In this document: positions 18,906 to 29,396 of the stretch, piece after piece
Position numbering within the stretch: the stretch's first letter is position 1
How the letters are laid out: every line of letters begins with the position of its first letter
From: Phenylobacterium sp.
Lineage (GTDB): Bacteria; Pseudomonadota; Alphaproteobacteria; Caulobacterales; Caulobacteraceae
Length of the DNA: 64,000 nt
Reading direction: 5' to 3'
Assembly: GCF_019636135.1 (NCBI RefSeq)
Contig: NZ_JAHBYD010000003.1
Span: forward strand, 1-64,000
Translations under genes and position numbers: made by a program
The notes under the pieces: model-generated
Told to the model about the DNA's origin: nothing
The model's input: the letters and a program-made list of their open reading frames with translations, nothing else
Database searches by the model: none

Positions 18906-19242
18906 CGCGACCTCCGGATTTAGAATATATAGATCCTAAAGACTCTTCGCAATGTGAGGTTTGGGATTGGCCCGGAGAGAAGGAGCGCGAAAGGGCCATG
19001 CCGGGCCGAAAGACAGGCCCTCGGAGAGTGATGCGCGGCGCGCAACCTTCGCCATGCGGCGGAACTTGCGGGAGAATTCCGAGGGAGGAAATTCAACCCG
19101 CGTCAGCGGGAAAATGAATGGTCGTGAGTGTAGTCGTCTCCATTCACCAGCCCATAAATTCGCACAAGATTACCGGTTCCGACCGAGGTCACGGTATAGA
19201 CCGTGAAGAAAGTCGTTCGTTCACCCGAGAGTATACGAAGAG
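18906..19242. promoter_or_regulatory. Divergent promoter region between the TA pair and the cas operon
   Basis: 337 bp without an intact gene. At 18921-18938 an imperfect AT-rich palindrome (TAGAATATATAGATCCTA) stands out from the GC-rich surroundings and probably serves as promoter and operator of the antitoxin. On the cas side ACGGTATAGACCGT (19191-19204) is an inverted repeat containing a -10-like TATAGA, 43 bp before cas3. A gene relic fills part of the middle. Confidence 0.5.
19103..19216 (-). pseudogene. C-terminal coding relic beside cas3
   Basis: A minus-strand frame ends TTFFTVYTVTSVGTGNLVRI, then YGLVNGDDYTHDHSFSR and a TGA at 19103-19105. It has natural protein character, but upstream the frame is only antisense to cas3 and no start is seen, so it looks like the 3' end of a lost gene. 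The last 39 bp are repeated imperfectly at 17348-17386. Confidence 0.3.
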
Positions 19243-21525
19243 ATGTCGATAATCTTCGCCCACTCGGTTCCAGACGCTCCTCGCGCGGCTTGGGAGCCGC
19301 TTTCTGACCATCTCCAGAAAGTCGCGGCGCTCGCAGGGAGCTTTGCGGCTCCGTTCGGCTGGGAAAAATTGGCGCATGTCGCCGGGCTGCTGCACGACAT
19401 CGGCAAGACCTCGGAGGCGTACCAGCTCTACATCTCCACGCCGCGACAGACCGGCCGGAAGGGCCCTGACCATTCCACCGCGGGCGCGCGGGAGGCGGAA
19501 CGGCTCTACTCATCGCAGTTCGGGCGCTGGTTGGCCTATGCGATCGCCGGTCATCACGCCGGCCTGGCCGACTATGCGGAGTTGCGGCGTCGGCGCGACG
19601 AGAAGCCGCTGGAAGACTATCGGGGCTGGGGCGCGCATGCCGGCGACCTGCCGGGCCTTGCGGATCTGCGTCCGACGACGCAGCCGAAGACGAACGCCCA
19701 CAACGGGTTCAGCGAGGCGTTCCTGGTGCGGATGCTTTTCTCGTGCCTGGTCGATGCCGACTTCCTGGCTACGGAACGGTTCTACACCGGGACGGAGCGG
19801 GAGAGCTTCGCCGATCTCGCCAGCCTGCAAGCGCGCCTGACGGCGTCCCTCGCCGGCAAGCGGCGGGACGACACCGAACTGAACCGCCTGCGCTCGCGCG
19901 TGCTGGACCACGCCGTCGATCAGGCTGCGGCGGCGCCGGGGCTCTTCACGCTGACCGTGCCGACCGGCGGGGGCAAGACGCTGACCTCGCTGGCCTTCGC
20001 CATGGAGCATGCCCGGCGGCACGGGCTGAGCCGGGTGATCTACGTCATCCCCTACACCTCCATCATCGAGCAGACGGCGGGTGTGTTCCGCGAAGCGTTG
20101 GGGACGACGGCGGACGTGCTCGAACACCACGCCAGCTTCGACTGGGAGCCGCCGCCCCGCACCGAAGACGCCGACGACGAGGGACCGGCGGGCCTCGCCA
20201 AGCTGCGCAAAGCCTCGGAGAACTGGGACGCGCCCGTGGTGGTGACCACCGCCGTGCAGTTCTTCGAGAGCCTGTTCGCGCGCCGGCCGTCCCAGTGCCG
20301 CAAGCTGCACAACATCGCCAACGCGGTGGTGGTTCTGGACGAGGCGCAGACCCTGCCGCTGCGCCTGCTGCGCCCCTGCATGGCGGCGCTGACCGAGCTT
20401 GCCGCCAACTACCGGACCAGCGTCGTGCTCTGCACCGCAACCCAGCCGGCGCTGCGCGAATGCGACGGATTCACGGACGGCCCCGACCACAAGGGCGCCG
20501 CCTCGAAGGTCGGCTTCAAGGATGTCCGCGAGCTCGCCTATGAACCGCGGATGCTGTTCGAGAAGCTTAAGCGCGTAGAGGTCGAGCGGCGGCCCGGCAA
20601 GACCGAGGACGCCGAGATCGTCGAGCGGTTCGCCGAGCAGCCGCGGATGCTGTGCATAGTCAACAGCCGCCGCCACGCCCGCGAGCTGTTCGACGCCCTG
20701 AAGGCCGATCCGCGCACGGCCGAGGGCGCCCGGCACCTGACCACCCTGATGTGTCCGGTCCATCGCCGCGCGGTGCTGGCCGAGGTGCGCCAGCGGCTGG
20801 CTGACCGGCAGCCGGTGCGCCTGGTCGCCACGTCCCTCATCGAGGCGGGCGTCGACATCGACTTCCCCGAGGTCTGGCGCGCCGTTACCGGCCTGGACGG
20901 CGTTGCGCAGGCCGCGGGCCGCTGCAATCGCGAGGGCCGGCTGAGCCGTGGCCGCACGGTGGTGTTCGAGCCGGCCGAGGGCGCGGCGCCGCCCGATCTG
21001 CGGCCCCTGATCGAGTCCGCCGACGGCGTCTTCCGCCGGGGGCTGGACCCATTGTCCCTCGAGGGCGTCCAGGCCTACTTCAGCGAAGTCTACTGGCGGC
21101 GCGGCGCCGAGGCGATGGACTTGCCGACGCTGGACGGGCGCCCGTGGCCGATCCTGCAGTCGATCGCTGAGCGGGCGCAGGATCGCGAGTTCGATCTGGA
21201 GTCGATCGCCCGGGCGTTCCGGCTGATCGACGACGTCCAGGAGACGGTGATCGTTCCCTACGACGAGGCGGCCGAGGCGCTTCTGGCCCACGTCGCCCGC
21301 GTCGAGCGGCCTGCCGTCGGCGACCTCCGCAAGCTGCAGCAGTACGCCGTCTCCATCCCCAAGCGCGACCGCGACCCCTGGCTCGCCGCCGGCGTGCTGC
21401 GGCCTGTACATCCGGGGCTCGGCGAAGCGCTCCTGCGTTTCGAGGACAATGGCCACTACCGCAAGGACACCGGTGTGGATCTGAAGGAGCCCGAGCGGCG
21501 AGACGCCGCGGGCAACATCTTCTAG
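19243..21525 (+). CDS. cas3: Type I-C CRISPR helicase-nuclease Cas3
   Basis: A 760-residue fusion that unwinds and shreds target DNA after Cascade binding. HD-nuclease domain: H7, H51-D52 (LLHDIGK), D76-H77, H104-H105 (GHHAG) and D171. Helicase domain: Walker A TGGGKT (241-246), DEAQ box (366-369), TAT (398-400), and C-terminal motif VDIDFPEVWRAVTGLDGVAQAAGRCNREG with motif VI. All catalytic motifs look intact and length is normal. First gene of the cas operon, with a GAAGAG ribosome site just before the ATG. It is followed by cas5c after 97 bp. Confidence 0.96.
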   Translation: MSIIFAHSVPDAPRAAWEPLSDHLQKVAALAGSFAAPFGWEKLAHVAGLLHDIGKTSEAYQLYISTPRQTGRKGPDHSTAGAREAERLYSSQFGRWLAYAIAGHHAGLADYAELRRRRDEKPLEDYRGWGAHAGDLPGLADLRPTTQPKTNAHNGFSEAFLVRMLFSCLVDADFLATERFYTGTERESFADLASLQARLTASLAGKRRDDTELNRLRSRVLDHAVDQAAAAPGLFTLTVPTGGGKTLTSLAFAMEHARRHGLSRVIYVIPYTSIIEQTAGVFREALGTTADVLEHHASFDWEPPPRTEDADDEGPAGLAKLRKASENWDAPVVVTTAVQFFESLFARRPSQCRKLHNIANAVVVLDEAQTLPLRLLRPCMAALTELAANYRTSVVLCTATQPALRECDGFTDGPDHKGAASKVGFKDVRELAYEPRMLFEKLKRVEVERRPGKTEDAEIVERFAEQPRMLCIVNSRRHARELFDALKADPRTAEGARHLTTLMCPVHRRAVLAEVRQRLADRQPVRLVATSLIEAGVDIDFPEVWRAVTGLDGVAQAAGRCNREGRLSRGRTVVFEPAEGAAPPDLRPLIESADGVFRRGLDPLSLEGVQAYFSEVYWRRGAEAMDLPTLDGRPWPILQSIAERAQDREFDLESIARAFRLIDDVQETVIVPYDEAAEALLAHVARVERPAVGDLRKLQQYAVSIPKRDRDPWLAAGVLRPVHPGLGEALLRFEDNGHYRKDTGVDLKEPERRDAAGNIF

Positions 21526-21622
21526 CTCAGAGGTCAGGAGCCGCTACCTCGTCGCCCTCCATTCCTGACTTGCTCCCTGCGTGTCGAGGTGATTTCCTCG
21601 CGCAGGGGTTGGGGGGATTTCG

Positions 21623-22312
21623 ATGACCTATGGCGTGCGCCTCCACGTCTGGGGCGAGCGGGCGTGCTTCACGCGCCCGGAGATGAAGGTCGAAAGGGTC
21701 TCCTACGATGTGATGACCCCTTCGGCCGCGCGGGGCGTGCTTGAAGCCGTCTACTGGAAGCCCGCGATCCGATGGGCGGTGGACCGCATCCATGTGCTGA
21801 AGCCGATCCGGTTCCAGTCGTTCCGGCGCAACGAGGTGGGGGCGGTCGCCTCCGGCCAGCTCGCCAGGTCGGCGATGAAGCGGGGCGACGTCAACGGGCT
21901 CGGCCTCGTGGTCGAAGACAACCGTCAGCAACGCGCCACACTGCTGCTGACCGACGTCGCCTATGTGATCGAGGCGCATTTCGAGCTGACCGACCGCGCC
22001 GGCACGGACGACAAACCCGCCAAGCACGTCGCCATGTTCCAGCGCCGGGCCGAGAAGGGGCAGTGCTTCCATCGCCCGTGCCTGGGCGCGCGGGAGTTCC
22101 CGGCCGACTTCGCGCTGCTGGGCCAGGGCGAGCCCCTGCCGCCCGGCGCCTTGCCGACCGACCAGCGCGACCGCGACCTCGGCTGGATGCTGCACGACAT
22201 CGACTTCCGCCCCGACGGGACGGCGGAGCGTTCCAACTTCTTCCGGGCGCGGCTGACCGACGGCGTGCTCGACGTCCGCCGCAGCCTGGAAGAGGAGGGG
22301 CTGGCCCGATGA
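21623..22312 (+). CDS. cas5c: Type I-C Cas5c (pre-crRNA endonuclease)
   Basis: A 229-residue RAMP protein. In type I-C this subunit replaces Cas6: it cuts the repeat RNA and stays on the 5' handle. The N-terminal MTYGVRLHVWGERACFTRPEMKVERVSYDVMTPSAARGVLEAVYWKPAIRW segment and the Gly-rich loop region are typical of Cas5d/DevS-type proteins. A GGGGGG site lies 6 bp before the ATG. Its stop overlaps the cas8c start (ATGA), so the two are translationally coupled. Confidence 0.95.
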   Translation: MTYGVRLHVWGERACFTRPEMKVERVSYDVMTPSAARGVLEAVYWKPAIRWAVDRIHVLKPIRFQSFRRNEVGAVASGQLARSAMKRGDVNGLGLVVEDNRQQRATLLLTDVAYVIEAHFELTDRAGTDDKPAKHVAMFQRRAEKGQCFHRPCLGAREFPADFALLGQGEPLPPGALPTDQRDRDLGWMLHDIDFRPDGTAERSNFFRARLTDGVLDVRRSLEEEGLAR

Positions 22313-24087
22313 TCCTCCAGGCGCTCGACCGGTACTATGACCGGATGGCCGCGCGGGGCGAGGCCGAGCCACCCGGCTGGGCGAAGGCGCCGATCGGCTG
22401 GGCGATCGAACTTTCCCCTGAAGGCGAGCCCTTGGCGGTGCTCCAACTGACCGATCCGGCCAGCAAGAAGCCGCGCCCGGCGCTGCTGTCGGTTCCGGCC
22501 CCGGTGAAGCGCACCGTCGCCATCGCGCCGAACACGTTTTGGGACAAAACGGCCTATGTACTGGGACGCACTGCCGGCGAGGGCAAGCGGACGGCCGAGG
22601 AGCACGCCGCCTTCAAAAGCGCGACCTTCGACTTGATCGGCGACAGCGACGACGAGGGCCTGCTGGCGCTGCGCCGCTTCCTGGAGCGCTGGAGGCCGGA
22701 GCAGTTCGACGCCGCGCCCTTCCAGCCGGAGATGCTCGACGGCAACGTCGTCTTCCGGTTCGCCGGCGAGCATGGCTATATCCATGAGCGTCCAGCGGCC
22801 AAGGCCCTGCTCCGGCGGGAGGCGGCCGAGCCGACCGAGGATGCCGAAATCTGCCTGATCACTGGCGTGCGCGCGCCGCCGCACCGGCTTCATCCTACCA
22901 TCAAGGGTGTGAACGGGGCGCAGAGTTCCGGCGCCTCGCTCGTCTCGTTCAATCTCGACGCCTTCAAGAGCTATGGCCGCGAACAAGGCGCCAATGCGCC
23001 GACCTCCGAGGCCGCGGCGGAGCGATATGGCGCGGCGTTGAACGCCATGCTGGCGTCCGGCGAGCGCAGCCGGCTCCGGCGGGGCGTCGGCGATGCGACG
23101 GTGATCTTCTGGGCCGATGCGGCGGAAGCGGCGGCCGGCGCGGCCGAGGCGGTGTTCGCCGACGTCTTCGCGCCGCCGCAGGACGATGGCGACATCGGCG
23201 AGACGGCCAAGCTCCGCGACGTGCTGGCCGCCCTCGCTGAAGGCCGGCCGCAAGCGGCGTGGCCCGATCTTCGGCCCGGCGTGCGCTTCCATGTGCTGGG
23301 GCTTTCGCCCAATGCCGCGAGGCTGTCGGTCCGCTTCTGGCTGTCGGATAGCTTCGACGCCTTCGCACGCGCGATCCTGCGCCACATGGACGACATCGCG
23401 ATCGACCCGGCGCCCCGCGGCTGGACAGGCAAGAAGGGACCGCCGGAGATCTGGCGCCTGCTCGTCAAGACCACCGCCCTGCAGGAGAAGTTCGAGAACG
23501 TGCCGCCGCTTCTGGCCGGCGAACTGGCGCGGGCGGTGCTGGGCGGCGGCCCCTATCCCCGCGGCTGGCTGACCGCCGCGATCATCCGCCTGCGCGCCGG
23601 CGACGACGCGTCTAGCGGCTGGCATGCGGCGGCGATCAAGGCCTGCATCAATCGCAACCCCAAGGAAGAGGACCTGCCCGTGGCGCTCGATCGGGAGAAC
23701 CCCAGCCCTGCCTATCAGCTCGGCCGTCTGTTCGCCGTCTGCGAGGCGGCTCAGTACGCCGCCCTCGGACGCGTGAACGCCACGGTCGCCGACCGCTACT
23801 ATGCCGCGGCCTCCTCGACGCCCGCCCGGGTGTTCGCCGCACTGCTTCGGAACGCCCGCGCGCACATCTCCGACGCCAGGAAACGCGGCGGCGGCCTGTG
23901 GATCGAAAAGAAGCTCGACGAGATCGTCGGCCGCCTGCCGCCGGACCTGCCCACCACGCTCAGGTTGGAGGATCAGGGCCGCTTCGCCGTGGGCTACTAC
24001 CACGAGCGCGCCGCCTCGCGGCCCGCCGCCAGTCCCGCCGAAGTGACCGAAGACCCGGACGCCGAACCGGCGACCGCCGAAGGCTGA
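22309..24087 (+). CDS. cas8c: Type I-C Cascade large subunit Cas8c
   Basis: A 592-residue protein (Csd1 family) that recognises the PAM and helps open target DNA. Family marks include MILQALDRYYDRMA at the start, FWDKTAYVLGRT, the CLITG motif followed by RLHPTIKGVNGAQSSGASLVSFNLDAFKSYG, and the C-terminal NPSPAYQLGRLFAV. ATG 22309 overlaps the cas5c stop. Length is usual. The last 135 codons probably also make Cas11c from an internal start. Confidence 0.95.
   Translation: MILQALDRYYDRMAARGEAEPPGWAKAPIGWAIELSPEGEPLAVLQLTDPASKKPRPALLSVPAPVKRTVAIAPNTFWDKTAYVLGRTAGEGKRTAEEHAAFKSATFDLIGDSDDEGLLALRRFLERWRPEQFDAAPFQPEMLDGNVVFRFAGEHGYIHERPAAKALLRREAAEPTEDAEICLITGVRAPPHRLHPTIKGVNGAQSSGASLVSFNLDAFKSYGREQGANAPTSEAAAERYGAALNAMLASGERSRLRRGVGDATVIFWADAAEAAAGAAEAVFADVFAPPQDDGDIGETAKLRDVLAALAEGRPQAAWPDLRPGVRFHVLGLSPNAARLSVRFWLSDSFDAFARAILRHMDDIAIDPAPRGWTGKKGPPEIWRLLVKTTALQEKFENVPPLLAGELARAVLGGGPYPRGWLTAAIIRLRAGDDASSGWHAAAIKACINRNPKEEDLPVALDRENPSPAYQLGRLFAVCEAAQYAALGRVNATVADRYYAAASSTPARVFAALLRNARAHISDARKRGGGLWIEKKLDEIVGRLPPDLPTTLRLEDQGRFAVGYYHERAASRPAASPAEVTEDPDAEPATAEG
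23680..24087 (+). CDS. cas11c: Cas11c small subunit from an internal start within cas8c
   Basis: In-frame GTG at 23680 is preceded by AAGGAAGAGG (23662-23671) with 8-bp spacing, a strong ribosome site inside a coding region. Translation gives 135 residues beginning with VALDRENPSPAYQLGRLFAV, aligned with the point where Cas11c is known to start in studied type I-C systems. The product is helical and would line the Cascade backbone. Inference from site, frame and family knowledge; not shown here directly. Confidence 0.7.
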   Translation: MALDRENPSPAYQLGRLFAVCEAAQYAALGRVNATVADRYYAAASSTPARVFAALLRNARAHISDARKRGGGLWIEKKLDEIVGRLPPDLPTTLRLEDQGRFAVGYYHERAASRPAASPAEVTEDPDAEPATAEG

Positions 24088-24101
24088 AGGAAGGATCGCC
24101 G

Positions 24102-25121
<1,020 letters not shown>

Positions 25122-25129
25122 GGGGCCGT

Positions 25130-25655
25130 TTGGCCGCCGCCCCGCCTCTGACGTCGGCCGAAGTCGAGGACCGGCTGATCCCGCTCTCGGCCCTGCAGCA
25201 CTGGCTGTTCTGTCCGCGGCAGGCGGCGCTGATCCACGTCGAGGGCCTATGGGCGGAGGATCGCGCCACGGCGGAAGGGCGGCTGCTGCACGCCCAGGTC
25301 GACGCCGGAGGCGCTGAGAGCCGGCCCGGGGTGCGCATCGCGCGCGGCGTTCAGCTTCGCTCGCTCGCCCTGGGCGTGTCGGGCAAGGCCGATGTCGTGG
25401 AGTTGCACGGCCGCTCGTCTGCGCCGTTCCCGGTCGAGTACAAGCGCGGCAAGCCCAAGAGCCACCGCGCCGACGAGGTGCAACTCTGCGCCCAGGCCAT
25501 CTGCCTGGAGGAAGCGTTCGATGCTCCTGTGCCCGAAGGCGCGCTGTTCTACGGCGAGAAGCGCAGGCGCACGCTCGTGGCGTTCGATCCCGAGTTGAGG
25601 GCCCTTACCCATCGTGTCGCGGCCGAGGCGCGCGAAGCCATCCATATCGACCGCG
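25130..25655 (+). pseudogene. cas4: cas4, 3'-truncated and fused to the CRISPR array
   Basis: The frame (TTG start) gives ~175 residues of a Cas4 RecB-type nuclease: CPRQAALIHVE with C28, RecB residues D88, E103 and K105 (VEYKRGKP), and VQLCAQAICLEE. It stops resembling Cas4 at EAREAIHIDR, where the first repeat begins; the frame then translates repeats until a TAA at 25961. Cas4 proteins are usually ~200-220 residues and end with three clustered cysteines that complete the [4Fe-4S] site. All three are missing. cas1 and cas2, normally next, are absent. The product is unlikely to be a working Cas4, though expression through the array may persist. Confidence 0.85.
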
Positions 25656-28600
25656 GTCGCCCCCTCACGGGGGTGCGGATCGAAACAGCTGCGGCTTCCA
25701 GCCCGATGCGGACGGCGCCTGTCGCCCCCTCACGGGGGTGCGGATCGAAACGGGTTCGGGTCGATGCCATCCGTGAGCAGCTCGCGTCGCCCCCTCACGG
25801 GGGTGCGGATCGAAACAAGTCGCTGACCGGCGGGCGCGGCGACCGCAACGTCGCCCCCTCACGGGGGTGCGGATCGAAACATAAGCCGGGTCGGCCATTG
25901 CGGAAATTCGTTCCCGTCGCCCCCTCACGGGGGTGCGGATCGAAACACGTCGCACGGAATTAAATTCTACATGCGCGGCGGTCGCCCCCTCACGGGGGTG
26001 CGGATCGAAACACCCTCAACCGCAACGCCGTCGAGGACGTGCAGAGTCGCCCCCTCACGGGGGTGCGGATCGAAACCCCGAAACCGAGGAGACGCGCCCA
26101 TGGCCGCCGACGTCGCCCCCTCACGGGGGTGCGGATCGAAACATGGTCATCTCGAACACGAACTCGTCGCCAGCGAGTCGCCCCCTCACGGGGGTGCGGA
26201 TCGAAACTCGTCCGGCCGCAGCGGCGCGTTCAGAGCGTCGAGGTCGCCCCCTCACGGGGGTGCGGATCGAAACTGGATTTCGAGGAAGCGCAGCAATGGG
26301 CGCGCCGGTCGCCCCCTCACGGGGGTGCGGATCGAAACTTGCAGGGCCTCCGGGGGGAGCCGCCACTTGGCCGGTCGCCCCCTCACGGGGGTGCGGATCG
26401 AAACACCTTCTCCGTTAATTGCTCCGCATCCGCCCGGCGTCGCCCCCTCACGGGGGTGCGGATCGAAACGCGACGAGGTGGGCGCTGCGTTGGCCGACCA
26501 TGGTCGCCCCCTCACGGGGGTGCGGATCGAAACCCGCCCGAACGGGTCCATCGGCAAGGAAAGCCGGTCGCCCCCTCACGGGGGTGCGGATCGAAACGTG
26601 AGCAAGGTGGCCGGTCCGCTTCAGAACGGCCGTCGCCCCCTCACGGGGGTGCGGATCGAAACCTCGAGGGTGGACAGCGCGGCGTCGAGGCCCAGCGTCG
26701 CCCCCTCACGGGGGTGCGGATCGAAACAGCCTCGTCGCGACCTGGTTGGAACAGGCGAACGTCGCCCCCTCACGGGGGTGCGGATCGAAACACCGAGGAA
26801 CGGCAAACCTGGGAATCGCAACGCGTCGCCCCCTCACGGGGGTGCGGATCGAAACTTGTCGGACTTGCAGAGCGCGGCCGGCGCTGGGGGTCGCCCCCTC
26901 ACGGGGGTGCGGATCGAAACAGGAAAACGACCTTACGCCCTTCCTTGACCGCTATGTCGCCCCCTCACGGGGGTGCGGATCGAAACGTCCCCCATGACGA
27001 CGGCTACGCCACCCGCGGCGTCGCCCCCTCACGGGGGTGCGGATCGAAACCGACAACCTTCCCCAGGAGTCCCCATGAAGCTCGGGTCGCCCCCTCACGG
27101 GGGTGCAGATCGAAACAGCAAGAACGGCAAGCCCTGGAAGAGCTCGACCGTCGCCCCCTCACGGGGGTGCGGATCGAAACTCGTTGCGGCCATTGGTCTC
27201 GAGCACGGCGGCCGTCGCCCCCTCACGGGGGTGCGGATCGAAACTACCGGATCCTGCAGCGCCACTATGTGGCGTTCCGTCGCCCCCTCACGGGGGTGCG
27301 GATCGAAACGAGAACGACGGCGCCTACCACGAGCTGGGCGGCAGTCGCCCCCTCACGGGGGTGCGGATCGAAACAATGTGGAGGCCGCGTGACCCCGCTC
27401 CCGCTCTTGTCGCCCCCTCACGGGGGTGCGGATCGAAACAAGTTCGCCGACCTCGACAGGCCCGATCCGAAGGGTCGCCCCCTCACGGGGGTGCGGATCG
27501 AAACATGCGCCCCACGGTCGCGGAGAAGCAACGCGAGGTCGCCCCCTCACGGGGGTGCGGATCGAAACACGGAGCCACTTGAACCAGGTCGTGACGCTCG
27601 GGAGTCGCCCCCTCACGGGGGTGCGGATCGAAACTACGTGGACGAGCGCGCGCCGCTCCAGGTCCGCAAGGTCGCCCCCTCACGGGGGTGCGGATCGAAA
27701 CTTGAAAGCCGGTCAGGGCTTCCTTGGCCTCCCCGTCGCCCCCTCACGGGGGTGCGGATCGAAACCATGGCAAAGGCCCGCGTCAACGCCCTCCCCGGCC
27801 GTCGCCCCCTCACGGGGGTGCGGATCGAAACCCACCATGCCGCTATCTAGCGACAGGAGGCGCACGCGTCGCCCCCTCACGGGGGTGCGGATCGAAACGC
27901 GTCACGGCCTGGGGGAACTCCACCGTCACGGCCTGTCGCCCCCTCACGGGGGTGCGGATCGAAACACGTCGCCGCCGGGGTACTGCCCGTTGCCGGGATG
28001 TCGCCCCCTCACGGGGGTGCGGATCGAAACACCAGACCGTCGAGCCGATGGTCGCCGTCCAGCAGGTCGCCCCCTCACGGGGGTGCGGATCGAAACTTCC
28101 GCTCCCCCTTTGCTGCGACGGGCGACCGCGGTCGCCCCCTCACGGGGGTGCGGATCGAAACCAATGCAAGGGCGCCAAGGGGTGGGAACGGAAGAGTCGC
28201 CCCCTCACGGGGGTGCGGATCGAAACCTCGACGACGCCGAGGTCGACGATCTGGCGAAGGTCGCCCCCTCACGGGGGTGCGGATCGAAACACCATGCCCC
28301 GCCCGAAGAACACCAAGCTGCGCGTCGCCCCCTCACGGGGGTGCGGATCGAAACTGATGATCACGGGCGTGCGCGAGGGCGAGAGCGGTCGCCCCCTCAC
28401 GGGGGTGCGGATCGAAACTTGGGAATGCAGACGCGGAACAGCCGCCAATCGCCGTCACCCCCTCACGGGGGTGCGGATCGAAACACCGCCTCGCGGTAGG
28501 CAGGCGACGGCGGGACGGGTCGCCCCCTCACGGGGGTGCGGATCGAAACAGGTAGCTGCACTTGTGGCCGGCGACCGGCGACACCGTCGCCCCCTCACGG

Positions 28601-29264
28601 GGGTGCGGATCGAAACAGGACAAGAAGAACCACACCATCGACGCCTGCCGGTCGCCCCCTCACGGGGGTGCGGATCGAAACTGGCGTCAGGTCGGCAAGG
28701 TCATGGAACTGGCCCTGTCGCCCCCTCACGGGGGTGCGGATCGAAACCCGCCCGGACAGCAATTGCACAATCAGCGCGTCGTCGCCCCCTCACGGGGGTG
28801 CGGATCGAAACTCTTCGGGAATGACGGGGCGGTCTATGTTCTCGACGTCGCCCCCTCACGGGGGTGCGGATCGAAACTGGTTCTTGGTGGCGGCCTCGCC
28901 CTTGCCCATGGTCGCCCCCTCACGGGGGTGCGGATCGAAACAACCACTACGACGCCATGGCGGGCGCAACGCCGGGCGTCGCCCCCTCACGGGGGTGCGG
29001 ATCGAAACTGCATGGTGCCGAAGAAGAACTCGAAGACGACCGTCGCCCCCTCACGGGGGTGCGGATCGAAACCGGCGCACGGTCGAGCCCGCGAAGCCGG
29101 CCCGGCCGTCGCCCCCTCACGGGGGTGCGGATCGAAACACCGACACTTGGTCGATCGTGCCGTTGTCGATCGTCGCCCCCTCACGGGGCGCGGATCGAAA
29201 CATGGATAACGACCGCGGGAACGCGGCCCAGCCAGTCGGCCCCTCACGGGCCCCGGATCGAGAG
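25656..29264 (+). CRISPR. Type I-C CRISPR array, 56 repeats and 55 spacers
   Basis: Direct 31-bp repeats start GTCGCCCCC, pair CCCCC with GGGGG around TCAC, and end GATCGAAAC, the type I-C 3' handle. Period is 63-67 bp, so spacers are ~32-36 bp. I count 54 full-length repeats (first 25656-25686) plus two degenerate 30-bp ones at 29172-29201 and 29235-29264. Two internal variants are G-to-A at repeat position 22 (27086 unit) and position 4 (28454 unit). Decay at the right end marks the leader-distal side, so the array reads in the cas direction. No AT-rich leader precedes repeat 1; cas4 sequence does. Transcription probably continues from the cas operon. Confidence 0.98.
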
Positions 29265-29396
29265 CTCGTGAACCAGATTGACGAGCTGAGCGCATATGGC
29301 CGAGTTCCTCGTGGAAGGGGTGGAACCGTCGCCCGCCTCCAGGAGGGTCAGCTCGACGCCGTTGCCCCGCAACGTCCGCTCTTCGAACACCACCAT
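29244..29396 (-). pseudogene. Truncated alpha/beta-hydrolase 5' end
   Basis: ATG 29396 opens a frame reading MVVFEERTLRGNGVELTLLE, then AGDGSTP, which matches the start of alpha/beta-hydrolases just before the expected LVVLLHG strand. After ~28 residues the similarity ends and the frame stops inside the last degenerate CRISPR repeat. It lies 7 bp after the NTF2-like gene on the same strand, so it was probably the last gene of that operon before the CRISPR locus arrived. Confidence 0.5.

Noticed and set aside
21961..24003. A 680-codon minus-strand frame opposite cas5c/cas8c
   Set aside because: Shadow of intact cas genes; composition typical of antisense in GC-rich DNA.
25130..25655. Intact Cas4
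   Set aside because: The nuclease half is present but the C-terminal cysteine cluster is replaced by repeat sequence.
25971..29209. Very long open frames across the CRISPR array, up to ~600 codons on the plus strand
   Set aside because: They are repeat translations (RPLTGVRIET, SPPHGGADRN, VAPSRGCGSK in the three frames). GC-rich repeats happen to lack stop codons; no ribosome sites or protein character.
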